From Bacteroidota bacterium (lineage in GTDB: Bacteria; Bacteroidota; Bacteroidia; B-17B0; Aurantibacillaceae), in the NCBI GenBank assembly GCA_947487905.1, contig CANLAV010000014.1, positions 1-32,941 on the forward strand: a DNA stretch of 32,941 nt. Reading direction: 5' to 3'. This document shows positions 1 to 8,375 of this stretch, piece by piece. A model generated the notes under the pieces. That model did not search any database. It was not told where the DNA came from and saw only the letters and a program-made list of their open reading frames with translations. How positions within the stretch are numbered: position 1 is the first letter of the stretch; every line of letters begins with the position of its first letter. A program made the translations under genes and the position numbers.

Positions 1-66
1 ACTATTGTAGTTACTGAAAACGGCAAACCGGTTGGTATGTTAGATATTCAGGATATGAAAGGATAA
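1..66 (+). CDS. C-terminal end of a CBS-domain protein, probably arabinose-5-phosphate isomerase (partial)
   Basis: The window opens inside a reading frame that encodes 21 residues and ends at a TAA at 64-66. The residues include NGKPVGMLDIQDM, which resembles the last strand and helix of a CBS domain (G-x-P/V-G-M-L-x-I-x-D). This ending is typical of KdsD/KpsF-type arabinose-5-phosphate isomerases (SIS domain plus two CBS domains), which supply the Kdo precursor for lipopolysaccharide. Other CBS proteins end in a similar way, so the family is an inference from a very short fragment. The catalytic part lies upstream of the window. Confidence 0.5.
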   Translation, partial: TIVVTENGKPVGMLDIQDMKG

Positions 67-117
67 ACCCATTTTAAAAATAAGGTTACTTGTTAATACC
101 ATCATACTAAAAAAATC

Positions 118-1233
118 ATGAAACATTTATTCTCAATAACCTTATTTTTTATTTTTGCGACAAGCGCGAATAGTCAAATTACGATAACGGGTAGTAACAT
201 GCCTGCTTCTGGAGATACTGCCAGATATAGCAATGCACTAGCTTCAAGTGTTGGAAATTATACTGTTACTGGCGCAAATTATAATTGGAATTTTAGTTCG
301 CTTATTCCAACTGGGCAGGCAGTAAGAAAATTTCAAGCATCAACCTCAACACCGTATTTCTTTTATTTTTTGCCTCCTCAGTTTGGTGAAAAAACATTAG
401 ACTCTCTTCCATTACCAGCTATTCCTGGACCTGGATTAACTATTTCTATAAAAAATATTTATAGTTTTTACCGTAAAACCCCCATTATTGGAACAACAAC
501 ATCCTTTGATGCGGAAGGATTAGGGTTAACATTATCAGGCATTCCAGTAGGAGCAACGTTTACTGATAATGATGAACTCTATCAATTTCCGTTAAATTAT
601 TTGGACAGAGATTCTTCTACTTTTAATTTAACTACGCCTACAAGTACTTTAATTCCTTTTACCTATAAAAAAAGAGGTTATAGAATCACTAAAGCAGATG
701 GTTGGGGTTCCATTACAACACCATATGGAACAGCAAATTGCTTAAGAGTTGTAACGACTCAATACTCTATTGATACGATTAAAATAAACGCCTTGCCTGC
801 TCCATTTAATAAATTTGGATTTCCGAATTACGAAAGAAAATACCAATGGTTAACATTAGGAGAAAAAATCCCCTACTTTGAAATTATTGGAAATGTGGTT
901 GGTGCCAATTTTGCACCAACACAATACAGATACAGAGACATTGCAAGAACCATTGTAGGATTGAAAGAAGAAAGCGCTCCATTAATTGCCATCAGTGTGT
1001 TTCCAAACCCAACTAATCGTGATTTTACAGTAATTATTCCACAACAAAACGAACCTGTAAATTGTGTCTTAACTGACTTACAAAACAAGGTGGTATTAAC
1101 ACAATCATTCGAAAAAAATAACGATGTGTTTAATGAGCATCATATTCAAACAGAATGGTTATCGAAGGGGATATATTTCCTAACCTTAACAACTTCTTCA
1201 CAAAAGCAAAACTTAAAAATAATAGTACAATAG
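118..1233 (+). CDS. Secreted protein with T9SS type A C-terminal sorting domain
   Basis: A 371-residue exported protein. It starts with a signal peptide (Lys at position 3, hydrophobic core 4-15, likely cleavage near residue 19 before Gln). The final 80 or so residues form a type A sorting domain: FPNP near residue 297, then L-x-K-G-I-Y-F-L near 351, and a Lys-rich last strand ending IIVQ. In Bacteroidota this domain directs proteins through the type IX secretion system to the cell surface or medium. The middle has no catalytic motif that I recognise. It is rich in Thr, Ser, Tyr and Pro, as in surface beta-sandwich proteins. It stands alone between the CBS gene and a small membrane protein, so its role cannot be inferred from context. 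The ATG at 118 is the first in frame and fits the signal peptide. Confidence 0.85.
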   Translation: MKHLFSITLFFIFATSANSQITITGSNMPASGDTARYSNALASSVGNYTVTGANYNWNFSSLIPTGQAVRKFQASTSTPYFFYFLPPQFGEKTLDSLPLPAIPGPGLTISIKNIYSFYRKTPIIGTTTSFDAEGLGLTLSGIPVGATFTDNDELYQFPLNYLDRDSSTFNLTTPTSTLIPFTYKKRGYRITKADGWGSITTPYGTANCLRVVTTQYSIDTIKINALPAPFNKFGFPNYERKYQWLTLGEKIPYFEIIGNVVGANFAPTQYRYRDIARTIVGLKEESAPLIAISVFPNPTNRDFTVIIPQQNEPVNCVLTDLQNKVVLTQSFEKNNDVFNEHHIQTEWLSKGIYFLTLTTSSQKQNLKIIVQ

Positions 1234-1289
1234 TTTTATATAGTCAATAAATAATTTATTTTTACCAAAAAAATTTAAAACCACCATTT

Positions 1290-1607
1290 ATGAGTTCACA
1301 TCACGACGATCACAACCATTCAACGGAACCTAAAAAAGTTCATTTCAGTACACCTTTAATATTAGGACTTGTTACCACTTTATTAATTTTAATTGCAGTT
1401 AGTACCTGCGACAACAAAAAACACGAAGCCTCTGAAGAAGCTGCAGCGACTACACATGAAGAAGTTGCAACTGAAACTCACCATAACAGATCAACTTCAG
1501 CTCATGTAGTAGCTATTGATACAACCGTTAAAGCAAGTGTTGATACTTTAAAACCAATACATGCTGCTGATAATTTATCTGACCATACAGTAACCCAATC
1601 ACACTAA
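1290..1607 (+). CDS. Small His-rich membrane-anchored protein, function unknown
   Basis: A 105-residue protein that I cannot assign to a family. The first 20 residues are polar and His-rich (five His in the first 18). A hydrophobic segment at about 21-39 follows, then VSTC at 37-40 and a long acidic, Ala/Thr/His-rich tail with no predicted secondary structure. The hydrophobic stretch could be one transmembrane helix. Alternatively, VSTC could act as a weak lipobox with Cys40 as the lipid site, although Thr at -1 is unusual. It starts 56 bases after the T9SS cargo gene on the same strand, so co-transcription is possible. A strong palindromic terminator follows. The amino-acid composition suggests metal binding or a flexible periplasmic spacer, but that is only inference. 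Confidence 0.7.
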   Translation: MSSHHDDHNHSTEPKKVHFSTPLILGLVTTLLILIAVSTCDNKKHEASEEAAATTHEEVATETHHNRSTSAHVVAIDTTVKASVDTLKPIHAADNLSDHTVTQSH

Positions 1608-1631
1608 AAACAATATCTAATTTCAATACAT

Positions 1632-1665
1632 AAAAAAAGGCAGAATAATTATTCTGCCTTTTTTT
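1632..1665. terminator. Bidirectional intrinsic terminator
   Basis: A perfect inverted repeat reads A-tract, GGCAGAATAATTATTCTGCC, T-tract. It has T-runs on both strands and lies between the ends of the plus-strand small protein gene (1607) and the minus-strand recN (1677), so it can end transcription from both sides. Confidence 0.9.
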
Positions 1666-1676
1666 ATGTAAATTTT

Positions 1677-3332
1677 TTAAAGTTTTAATAATTCTTTTGC
1701 GTTCTTTAATGCGGCTTCGGTTGGCTTACCCGAACTAAGCATTTTTGCGATTTCTTCGATCCGCTCACTTTGTTGTAATACTTTAATGTGAGAGGTTGTT
1801 CGATCGGTTTGATCTGTTTTGTAAACAAATAAATGGTTTTCTCCTTTGCTCGCCATTTGTGGCAAGTGTGTGATAACAATAACTTGAAGCGACGAACCCA
1901 TCTGTTCGAGAATAATGCCGATTTTATCTGCCACATCACCACTTACTCCTGTATCAATTTCATCAAACACGATGCTTGGCAATAACGTTCGCTCTGCTAA
2001 TAATGATTTTAAACACAACATCAATCTTGAAAGTTCGCCACCAGAAGCCGCTTTCCCTATCTCTTTAAAATCCTGCCCTTTATTAGCAGAAAACAGAAAT
2101 TCAATTTTATCTAATCCATTGATTGTAAATTCTTCTAACTGTGAAATAGAAATGTGAAATTGTGCATGAGGCATAGATAAACTTGCTAACATGCTTTTTA
2201 CTTGAGCTTCAATATCCGAAACAGATGCTTTTCTTTGTTTTGAAAGATTCTTTGCTAAACTTAAACATGAATCATGTTGAACCGTTATTTCTTTTTTTAC
2301 TTTTTCAATTTGCGTTTCAATAGAAGAAAATTGTTGTAACTGATCCTCAAATGTTTGCTTGATATTCAATAATTCCTCTTCTGTTTTGACTTGATGTTTT
2401 TTAAGTAACTTATTTAATTTATCAAGTTGTGCATTAACGATTTCTAACTTTTCATTATCATACACCACATCATCTTCAGTTGCCATGATATCGGCATTGA
2501 GTTCTTTTAATTCAATGCTTAACGAATGAATGCGCTCATGCAATTCATTAAACTGTGCGCCGTATTTTGAAATACTTTGTAAGCCTTGCTTAACTTGCGC
2601 CAATACAGATAGCATATTTTCATCTCCACCATTAATTGCTTCGCTTGCCTTTACTAAATGTCCTTTTATGAATTCAGCATTTTCAAGTGCTTCACTTTCT
2701 GTTTCTAAGGCTCCTAATTCTCCTACCTTAATATTAGCTTCTTCTAACTCTGAAAATTGAAACTGAACGTAATCAAATTCTTTTTTAGCTTGAGTTTCCT
2801 TTTCAATGAGGATGTCTAATTGTTTTTTTAATTTTTGTAAACCAGCATACTCTATTTTGTATTGAGCGTAATCGGATTTTGTTTTAGCAAATGCATCTAC
2901 TAACTCTAATTGAAACTGATTTTCTTTCAATAAAATAGTTTCATGTTGCGAATGAATATCAATCAATTGTTCGCTCAACGCTTTTATAACGGCTAATGTT
3001 ACTGGCGTATCATTTACAAATGCTCTTGATTTTCCTTCAACCGTAATTTCTCTTCTAATGGTTGTTATGTCTTCGTAATCTAATTCGTTGGCATCGAAAA
3101 AAGAATTTAATTGATAGGGTGCAATATGAAAGCGCGCCTCAATGATGCATTTCTTTTGCTTGTTATTTAGTACGTTCAGATCAGCACGATGCCCCAAAGT
3201 TAAACCCAATGCTCCCAACAAAATAGATTTACCAGCTCCTGTTTCGCCTGTAATAACGGTTAATCCGTTATTGAAGTGAATGTCTGTTTCTTCAATTAAA
3301 GCAAAATTTTGTATTCGTAAACTCTGTAACAT
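1677..3332 (-). CDS. recN: DNA repair protein RecN
   Basis: SMC-like ATPase of double-strand break repair, 551 residues, the usual RecN length. The N-terminus has a Walker A motif GETGAGKS at about 29-36. The centre (about 150-370) is rich in Glu, Lys, Leu and Gln as expected for the coiled-coil arms. The C-terminal head carries the ABC signature SGGELSR at 430-436 and Walker B IVFDEID near 454-460, followed by the TGVSG D-loop region and the switch His in VITHLPQMA. Together these form a complete split ATPase. The ATG at 3330-3332 gives the conserved opening MLQSLRIQNFALI. The gene is divergent from the primary sigma gene across about 200 AT-rich bases and converges on the palindromic terminator. 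In many Bacteroidota recN stands near envelope biogenesis genes; no such neighbours are seen here. Confidence 0.96.
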   Translation of the reverse strand: MLQSLRIQNFALIEETDIHFNNGLTVITGETGAGKSILLGALGLTLGHRADLNVLNNKQKKCIIEARFHIAPYQLNSFFDANELDYEDITTIRREITVEGKSRAFVNDTPVTLAVIKALSEQLIDIHSQHETILLKENQFQLELVDAFAKTKSDYAQYKIEYAGLQKLKKQLDILIEKETQAKKEFDYVQFQFSELEEANIKVGELGALETESEALENAEFIKGHLVKASEAINGGDENMLSVLAQVKQGLQSISKYGAQFNELHERIHSLSIELKELNADIMATEDDVVYDNEKLEIVNAQLDKLNKLLKKHQVKTEEELLNIKQTFEDQLQQFSSIETQIEKVKKEITVQHDSCLSLAKNLSKQRKASVSDIEAQVKSMLASLSMPHAQFHISISQLEEFTINGLDKIEFLFSANKGQDFKEIGKAASGGELSRLMLCLKSLLAERTLLPSIVFDEIDTGVSGDVADKIGIILEQMGSSLQVIVITHLPQMASKGENHLFVYKTDQTDRTTSHIKVLQQSERIEEIAKMLSSGKPTEAALKNAKELLKL

Positions 3333-3532
3333 AGATTATAAATATCGGCAATTAAATAAGTTTAATGTTTTTGTTTTTGTTAAAAAGATAGGTGTTTTTT
3401 CAACAAAACTTATTTTTCAAATTTTAACCAATAATTATACATTATAGTTCAATCATTAAATATATATTTTCACCCAAAGGCCTGTAACTTTATGCTAAAT
3501 CAATCGTAATATTAGTATACTAATTAAAAAAC

Positions 3533-4396
3533 ATGAGGCAGCTAAAGATTATCAAACAAATTACTAATCGAGAAACAGCATCTCTTGATATGTATTTGCA
3601 AGACATTGGCAGAGTTGAATTAATTACTGCCGAGGAAGAGGTTATATTAGCACAAAAAATTAAACAAGGCGACGAAGTTGCTTTAGATAAATTAGTAAAA
3701 GCCAATCTTCGTTTTGTTGTTTCTGTTTCAAAGCAATATCAAAATCAAGGATTAAGCTTGCCCGATTTAATTAACGAGGGCAATATGGGATTGATTAAAG
3801 CAGCAAGACGATTTGACGAAACCCGTGGTTTTAAATTTATATCGTATGCTGTGTGGTGGATCAGACAAAGTATTTTACAAGCCTTAGCTGAACAATCGCG
3901 CGTGGTAAGGTTACCCTTAAATAAAATTGGTGCCATTAATAAAATTAATAAAACCTTTGCGTTATTAGAACAGCAATTAGAAAGAGAGCCTATACCAGAA
4001 GAGATTTCTGAAATGATTGACATGTCGCCAGCTGACATCAGAGAATCGATGAGAAGCCAAGGCAGACACGTGAGCATGGATGCTCCCATTGGAAATTTAG
4101 ACGACGCTGGAAACATGTATGATTTAATGGCAAATGGAACCAGCTCGCCCGATAATGACTTACTCATGGAGAGTTTACGAAAAGAGATTGATCGTTCGTT
4201 GGCTGGATTAACGCCCAGAGAAATGGATGTATTGAAACTGTATTTTGGATTAAACGGAAGTCATCCACATTCATTAGAAGAAATTGGCGAAAAATTTGAG
4301 TTAACCAGAGAAAGAGTAAGGCAAATAAAAGAAAAAGCCGTGCGCCGCTTAAAACACTCCTCACGAAGTAAATTATTAGCGGGCTATTTAGGATAA
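3533..4396 (+). CDS. rpoD: Primary RNA polymerase sigma factor (RpoD/SigA, short Bacteroidota type)
   Basis: A 287-residue sigma-70 protein. Region 1.2 lies near residues 18-48 ([16 protein letters not shown]). Region 2 follows with [18 protein letters not shown] and the -10 recognition and melting helix [14 protein letters not shown]. Region 3 is at about 140-200 and region 4 at the C-terminus with HTH residues [17 protein letters not shown]. It lacks the long region 1.1 and non-conserved insert of proteobacterial RpoD. This is the normal form of the housekeeping sigma in Bacteroidota, which recognises TTG / TAnnTTTG promoters. Its start MRQLKI(I/T)KQIT is the conserved opening in the phylum. 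The gene is monocistronic, divergent from recN, and followed by a hairpin terminator. Confidence 0.95.
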   Translation: MRQLKIIKQITNRETASLDMYLQDIGRVELITAEEEVILAQKIKQGDEVALDKLVKANLRFVVSVSKQYQNQGLSLPDLINEGNMGLIKAARRFDETRGFKFISYAVWWIRQSILQALAEQSRVVRLPLNKIGAINKINKTFALLEQQLEREPIPEEISEMIDMSPADIRESMRSQGRHVSMDAPIGNLDDAGNMYDLMANGTSSPDNDLLMESLRKEIDRSLAGLTPREMDVLKLYFGLNGSHPHSLEEIGEKFELTRERVRQIKEKAVRRLKHSSRSKLLAGYLG

Positions 4397-4425
4397 CAGT
4401 TTTGTTTAGTGTGTAAGTTGAGTGG

Positions 4426-4462
4426 AAACGGGGGCTTTGTGTTTAGGGCCTCCGTTTTTTTT
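4426..4462 (+). terminator. Intrinsic terminator of the primary sigma gene
   Basis: AAACGGGGGC at 4426-4435 pairs with GCCTCCGTTT at 4448-4457 through a 10-bp stem with a single G-U wobble. A T-run continues to 4462. It lies 30 bases after the sigma factor stop codon. Confidence 0.85.
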
Positions 4463-4587
4463 ATGCCAGAGTGTTGAAGAGAATATTAATATAACGGTTT
4501 AGGGCTTTGTGGGATTTTCTTTGTTTATACTTTGATTTTAGAGTACAACCCATTAAAAGAAATGTAATTCAGTATGTTCTCTTGAAC

Positions 4588-5058
4588 TTAATTTTTATAT
4601 AACTTCACTCTGCCGTCATGAAAATTGTCTACAATTAACACCAAACAAGGTTGTGATTCAAAGGATTGAAGGTCGCCTTCAGTGAGTTTATAATACAGTT
4701 TGATTTCTCGATTATCATTTACAAGACTATTAACGGTTAAGGTTGTTCGTTTAAACGAACTGCTTGGAATAATTGCTATAACGTATTGTTTCGAAAAATC
4801 AATGGAGGTTGGAAATCCATCTGTGCCCATTGTAGTAGCTGTTCCAAAAATATGTTCAAAGTCCTCGCGTATTGTTATTTTTGGGTTTTTTAGTGACCCT
4901 ATAGCGTAAGTGTTTTTTACAAAATAATTTTTAGCTTCGGTATAAGGCACATTAGTCATATTGGATTGAACAATAGTGGTGTTTTGTTTATATACTTTAG
5001 TACACGCACTAAAATAAAATAAAGACAAACAACAAGCGATGGAAATGTTACTTTTCAT
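4588..5058 (-). CDS. Putative lipoprotein, function unknown
   Basis: About 156 residues when read from the ATG at 5056-5058; a TTG at 5068-5070 in the same frame would add four residues but is less likely. A short basic N-terminus and a hydrophobic stretch end in F-S-A-C with Cys19 as the probable lipid-modified residue, so it should sit on the outer or inner membrane facing the periplasm. The mature part ends in alternating beta-type sequence (KLYYKLTEGDLQSFESQPC, then VLIVDNF) that recalls small beta-sandwich lipoproteins. I do not recognise the family with confidence. It is followed by the sigma gene terminator region in the opposite sense and preceded by a DUF1330 gene on the same strand with a 78-base gap. 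Confidence 0.7.
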   Translation of the reverse strand: MKSNISIACCLSLFYFSACTKVYKQNTTIVQSNMTNVPYTEAKNYFVKNTYAIGSLKNPKITIREDFEHIFGTATTMGTDGFPTSIDFSKQYVIAIIPSSSFKRTTLTVNSLVNDNREIKLYYKLTEGDLQSFESQPCLVLIVDNFHDGRVKLYKN

Positions 5059-5136
5059 GATTAGAGCCAATAGATAAAATTACAATGATTAAACGTTCTA
5101 ACTAACCGTTAGGCAATTTGAAAATAAGAAAAGTGA

Positions 5137-5445
5137 TTAGTTTTCGCAAATAATATAGTCCACCATTCTAGTATAAGCCTTTTCGCGCAATTCATTCAAC
5201 GCATTAAACTCTTCGCTTGCCATCATGTCTTTGATTGATTGAACATTTGGAAACGTAAAAATGGCCATTGTTTTAATGCCACTATTTCCCATAATCTGTT
5301 CAATGGTCCGGTAGCGACCCACATTAACTGCACCATACAAATTAAAAACGCCTGCAATTTGAAATACATAAGAATTATAACTGAACACGTCATTCGGGTT
5401 AGGAATAGCAGTCACGATTAAATATATATTAGTATCTGTCTTCAC
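5137..5445 (-). CDS. DUF1330 family protein (ferredoxin-like dimeric alpha-beta barrel)
   Basis: A 102-residue cytosolic protein. The pattern is that of DUF1330: a first strand (YLIVTAIPNP), a helix, a central strand, then FTFPNVQSIKDMMASEEFNAL, which matches the family's F-P-s-x-x-A-x-x-W-x-x-S-x-E-Y-x-x-L segment, and a last strand VDYIICE. Members are small alpha-beta barrel proteins related to NIPSNAP and antibiotic monooxygenase folds, with no agreed reaction. It lies between a lipoprotein gene and a DUF3050 gene on the same strand with a 69-base gap to the latter. Co-transcription with DUF3050 is possible but not shown. Confidence 0.75.
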   Translation of the reverse strand: MKTDTNIYLIVTAIPNPNDVFSYNSYVFQIAGVFNLYGAVNVGRYRTIEQIMGNSGIKTMAIFTFPNVQSIKDMMASEEFNALNELREKAYTRMVDYIICEN

Positions 5446-5514
5446 AATCAGTCTTTTATAAGGCGACTAAATTAGAAGAATTTAATTATAAAAGAAACGG
5501 GTTAGGCTTTTATT

Positions 5515-6291
5515 TTACTTTTTTGAGGTCAAATGGTCAAAAACGCCGTCCCAAAGTTTAATTCGTTTTTGTAAAGAAAGAATGGTTGCCTCTTCAGCCT
5601 CTTTCCAAAATTGCTCATTTTCACCACATAAGTTAGCTGTCATTTGTAAAGCTAGATGACTGTGATGATCCCCATCCACTTCAATGTGTCGTTCTAAATA
5701 ATACTTAAAAATAGAAATGTCATTAGGAAAGTTTTTATGAATGTCGCTAATAATAGACATAAACATGCCTGGAATTAAATCTTCACGACCAAATGTGAAA
5801 ATAGCAGATTGCAGATATTCTTTTTTGCTATTAATAATTTGAAATGTAAATTCCACAAATTCTCTAGCTTCTTTAGGAATGTCGGCTTTAGTAAATGCTA
5901 GATCAAAATCGTTTGTTTCTTTTAATATTGAAATAAATGATTCGATTTGCTTTGTGTCGGCTCCGCATTGCTTCATGGCATCAACATACAATTCGAAATG
6001 GCTTTTTCTATTACCATCTAAATCCACATCAGCTTCTTCGCCAACAACTATCTCATTAATCAAATGCCTTGTTTCTGCATTTCCTTTAGGAAACCAAGGC
6101 GCAGTCGTACAGGTTAAATTTGTTTGCAATGTTTTAAGCAACGACATAAAATCCCAAACGGCATAAATATGATATTGCATAAAAATTTTTAAATCATCCA
6201 CATTTTTAATCATAGAATACACTTTGTGATTCATGATTTCTTGCCTAAGTGGTTCTATGTTTAATTTTAATCTTTCGATGTGAGTGTTCAT
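5515..6291 (-). CDS. DUF3050 protein, haem-oxygenase-like fold with a probable diiron site
   Basis: A 258-residue all-helical soluble protein matching DUF3050 by its opening (LKLNIEPLRQEIMNHKVY), the YHIYAVWDFM helix near 40-49, and WFPKG...NEIVVGEEADVD. The family belongs to the haem-oxygenase/TenA structural group. Residues that look like the metal ligands of haem-oxygenase-like diiron oxidases are present: Glu85 or Glu86 with His98 in the second helix pair, Glu170 in FGREDLIPG, and H202-x3-D206-x2-H209 in the last core helix. No signal peptide is seen. Function in the family is not established. The layout suggests O2-activating oxidase chemistry, but that is inference. It lies downstream of glmS on the same strand with 106 bases between. 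Confidence 0.85.
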   Translation of the reverse strand: MNTHIERLKLNIEPLRQEIMNHKVYSMIKNVDDLKIFMQYHIYAVWDFMSLLKTLQTNLTCTTAPWFPKGNAETRHLINEIVVGEEADVDLDGNRKSHFELYVDAMKQCGADTKQIESFISILKETNDFDLAFTKADIPKEAREFVEFTFQIINSKKEYLQSAIFTFGREDLIPGMFMSIISDIHKNFPNDISIFKYYLERHIEVDGDHHSHLALQMTANLCGENEQFWKEAEEATILSLQKRIKLWDGVFDHLTSKK

Positions 6292-6352
6292 ATGAGAAAA
6301 GTAATTCTGTTTTTATTTCATCATACTTTTGATATGACACTTTAAAAACAAA

Positions 6353-6370
6353 CAACCATAAAAATGGTTT
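6353..6370 (-). terminator. Weak hairpin after glmS, possible terminator
   Basis: AACCAT and ATGGTT arms (6354-6359 and 6364-6369) with a four-base loop give a 6-bp stem. In the minus-strand sense it is followed by a T-rich stretch. It sits 28 bases after the glmS stop codon. The stem is short, so function is uncertain. Confidence 0.3.
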
Positions 6371-6397
6371 AAAAGTAAATTGATAAAAAATGATTCG

Positions 6398-8245
6398 TTA
6401 TTCCACCGTTACACTCTTTGCTAAATTACGCGGTTGGTCTACATTACAGCCACGCATCACTGCAATGTGATACGATAATAATTGCCAAGGAATAACAGAA
6501 ACTAATGGCACTAACGATTCATCGGTTTCAGGAATTTCTATGACATAATCTGCAATGTTTTTTACTTCTGTATCGCCAGATGTAACAATGGCAATGATTT
6601 GTCCTTTACGTGCTTTTACTTCTTGAATATTACTGACTACTTTTTCGTAGTTAGGCCCTTTGGTTGCAATTACAAAAACTGGCATATGGTCGTCAATTAA
6701 AGCGATGGGCCCGTGCTTCATCTCTGCAGCAGGATAGCCTTCTGCATGAATGTATGATATTTCTTTTAATTTTAAGGCGCCTTCTAAAGCCACAGGAAAC
6801 GAATAACCTCTTCCTAAATACAAGGCATTTGTACTGTCTTTATATTTTTCAGCAATAAGTTTAATAGTATCATTTAATTTTAAAACGGCTTCTATTTTTT
6901 GAGGAATAGCTTCCATTTCGTATAATAGCTGACGGTAACGACTTTCAGCTAATGTGCCTTTTGCTTTTGCAACATGTAATGCCATTAAGGTTAATACTGT
7001 TACTTGAGCTGTAAATGCTTTTGTTGACGCTACGCCAATTTCGGGGCCTGCATGCGTGTAAGAACCAGCGTGTGTCGCTCTTGCAATAGAAGAACCAACT
7101 ACATTACAAACGCCAAAAATAATGGCTCCTTTTGATTTTGCTAATTCAATAGCTGCTAATGTATCCGCCGTTTCGCCACTTTGCGAAATAGCAATGACTA
7201 CATCATCCGGATAAATAACAGGGTTACGGTATCTAAACTCAGAAGCGTATTCCACTTCTACCGGAATGCGCGCGTATTCTTCAAATAAATATTCGGCCAC
7301 CATGCCGGCGTGCCAAGATGTGCCACAAGCGATGATGATAATGCGTTTGGCATTTATGAATTTTGTTTCATGTTCTTCAATACCACCCATTTTTAAATGT
7401 CCTGTTGCAGAATTTAATCGCCCACGCATGCTATCAAAAATAGAACGGGGTTGCTCATAAATTTCTTTCAACATAAAATGATCGTAGCCCCCTTTTTCAA
7501 TCGCCTCTAATTCCATCTCTAATTCTTGAACATACGGTGTAATTTCTTTATCACGAATAGTACGAATTTTTAATTCTTCTCCTCTTCTAATAATAGCAAC
7601 GTGTTCGTCTTCGATGTATACTACATTTTTAGTGTACTCTACAATGGGCGAAGCATCGGATGCAATAAAAAATTCATCGTGGCCAACACCGATTACCATC
7701 GGACTTCCTTTTTTTGCTGCAATCAAAGTATCGGGATCGTTTTTATCTAAAATAACAATGGCATAAGCTCCATTCACTTGTTGCAAGGCAGCCATCACAG
7801 CATGACCTAACTTCATGTCTTTTTCGTGAGTGCGAATGTCTTCAATTAAATGAATAAGAACTTCTGTATCGGTTTGCGAAAGAAATTGATGCCCTCGTTT
7901 TTGTAAACGTTCTTTAATAACGGCATAGTTCTCAATAATCCCATTATGAATAATGACTAAGTCTTTTGTTTGAGAATAATGCGGATGCGAATTCACGTCA
8001 TTTGGTTCTCCATGCGTTGCCCAGCGCGTATGTCCAATGCCAATTGTTCCAGTTAAATCTTTTCCTATAGAATACTCAAGTAAATCAGAAACCTTTCCCT
8101 TTTTTTTATAGACGTTTAACTCTTGCTGTGGGTTTAATAATGCGACACCGGCACTATCGTACCCACGGTATTCTAAACGTTGTAATCCTTTAATAATAAT
8201 AGGAAAAGCCTCGCGATTCCCAATATATCCTACAATTCCACACAT
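6398..8245 (-). CDS. glmS: Glutamine--fructose-6-phosphate aminotransferase (isomerizing)
   Basis: Makes glucosamine-6-phosphate from fructose-6-phosphate and glutamine, the entry step to UDP-GlcNAc for peptidoglycan and lipopolysaccharide. It is 615 residues, the normal length. The class II glutamine amidotransferase domain begins MCGIVGYIGN, with Cys2 as nucleophile once Met is removed, and includes HTRWATHG and the HNGIIENY loop. Two SIS sugar-isomerase domains follow (about 290-430 and 465-600), with the first containing CGTSWHAG and SQSGETADT. The C-terminus LAKSVTVE is the canonical ending that caps the active site. No glmS ribozyme-like structure is evident in the short upstream region. 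Start ATG at 8243-8245. Confidence 0.98.
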   Translation of the reverse strand: MCGIVGYIGNREAFPIIIKGLQRLEYRGYDSAGVALLNPQQELNVYKKKGKVSDLLEYSIGKDLTGTIGIGHTRWATHGEPNDVNSHPHYSQTKDLVIIHNGIIENYAVIKERLQKRGHQFLSQTDTEVLIHLIEDIRTHEKDMKLGHAVMAALQQVNGAYAIVILDKNDPDTLIAAKKGSPMVIGVGHDEFFIASDASPIVEYTKNVVYIEDEHVAIIRRGEELKIRTIRDKEITPYVQELEMELEAIEKGGYDHFMLKEIYEQPRSIFDSMRGRLNSATGHLKMGGIEEHETKFINAKRIIIIACGTSWHAGMVAEYLFEEYARIPVEVEYASEFRYRNPVIYPDDVVIAISQSGETADTLAAIELAKSKGAIIFGVCNVVGSSIARATHAGSYTHAGPEIGVASTKAFTAQVTVLTLMALHVAKAKGTLAESRYRQLLYEMEAIPQKIEAVLKLNDTIKLIAEKYKDSTNALYLGRGYSFPVALEGALKLKEISYIHAEGYPAAEMKHGPIALIDDHMPVFVIATKGPNYEKVVSNIQEVKARKGQIIAIVTSGDTEVKNIADYVIEIPETDESLVPLVSVIPWQLLSYHIAVMRGCNVDQPRNLAKSVTVE

Positions 8246-8375
8246 AAAAACGGTTTTTAAAAACTTAGGCTAAGATAACATATTTTTTACAACCCGTAAT
8301 AGAAATTAAACCATAAAAAAGGCAATTATACCTCAAAAAGTGATTCCAGTTGAAAAGACCATTGACGGAAATTTT

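Noticed and set aside
3745-4167. A 140-codon open frame on the minus strand inside the primary sigma gene
   Set aside because: It mirrors a strongly conserved sigma-70 coding region, has no recognisable domain and no start context. Several similar antisense frames inside recN, glmS and the M20 gene were dropped for the same reason.
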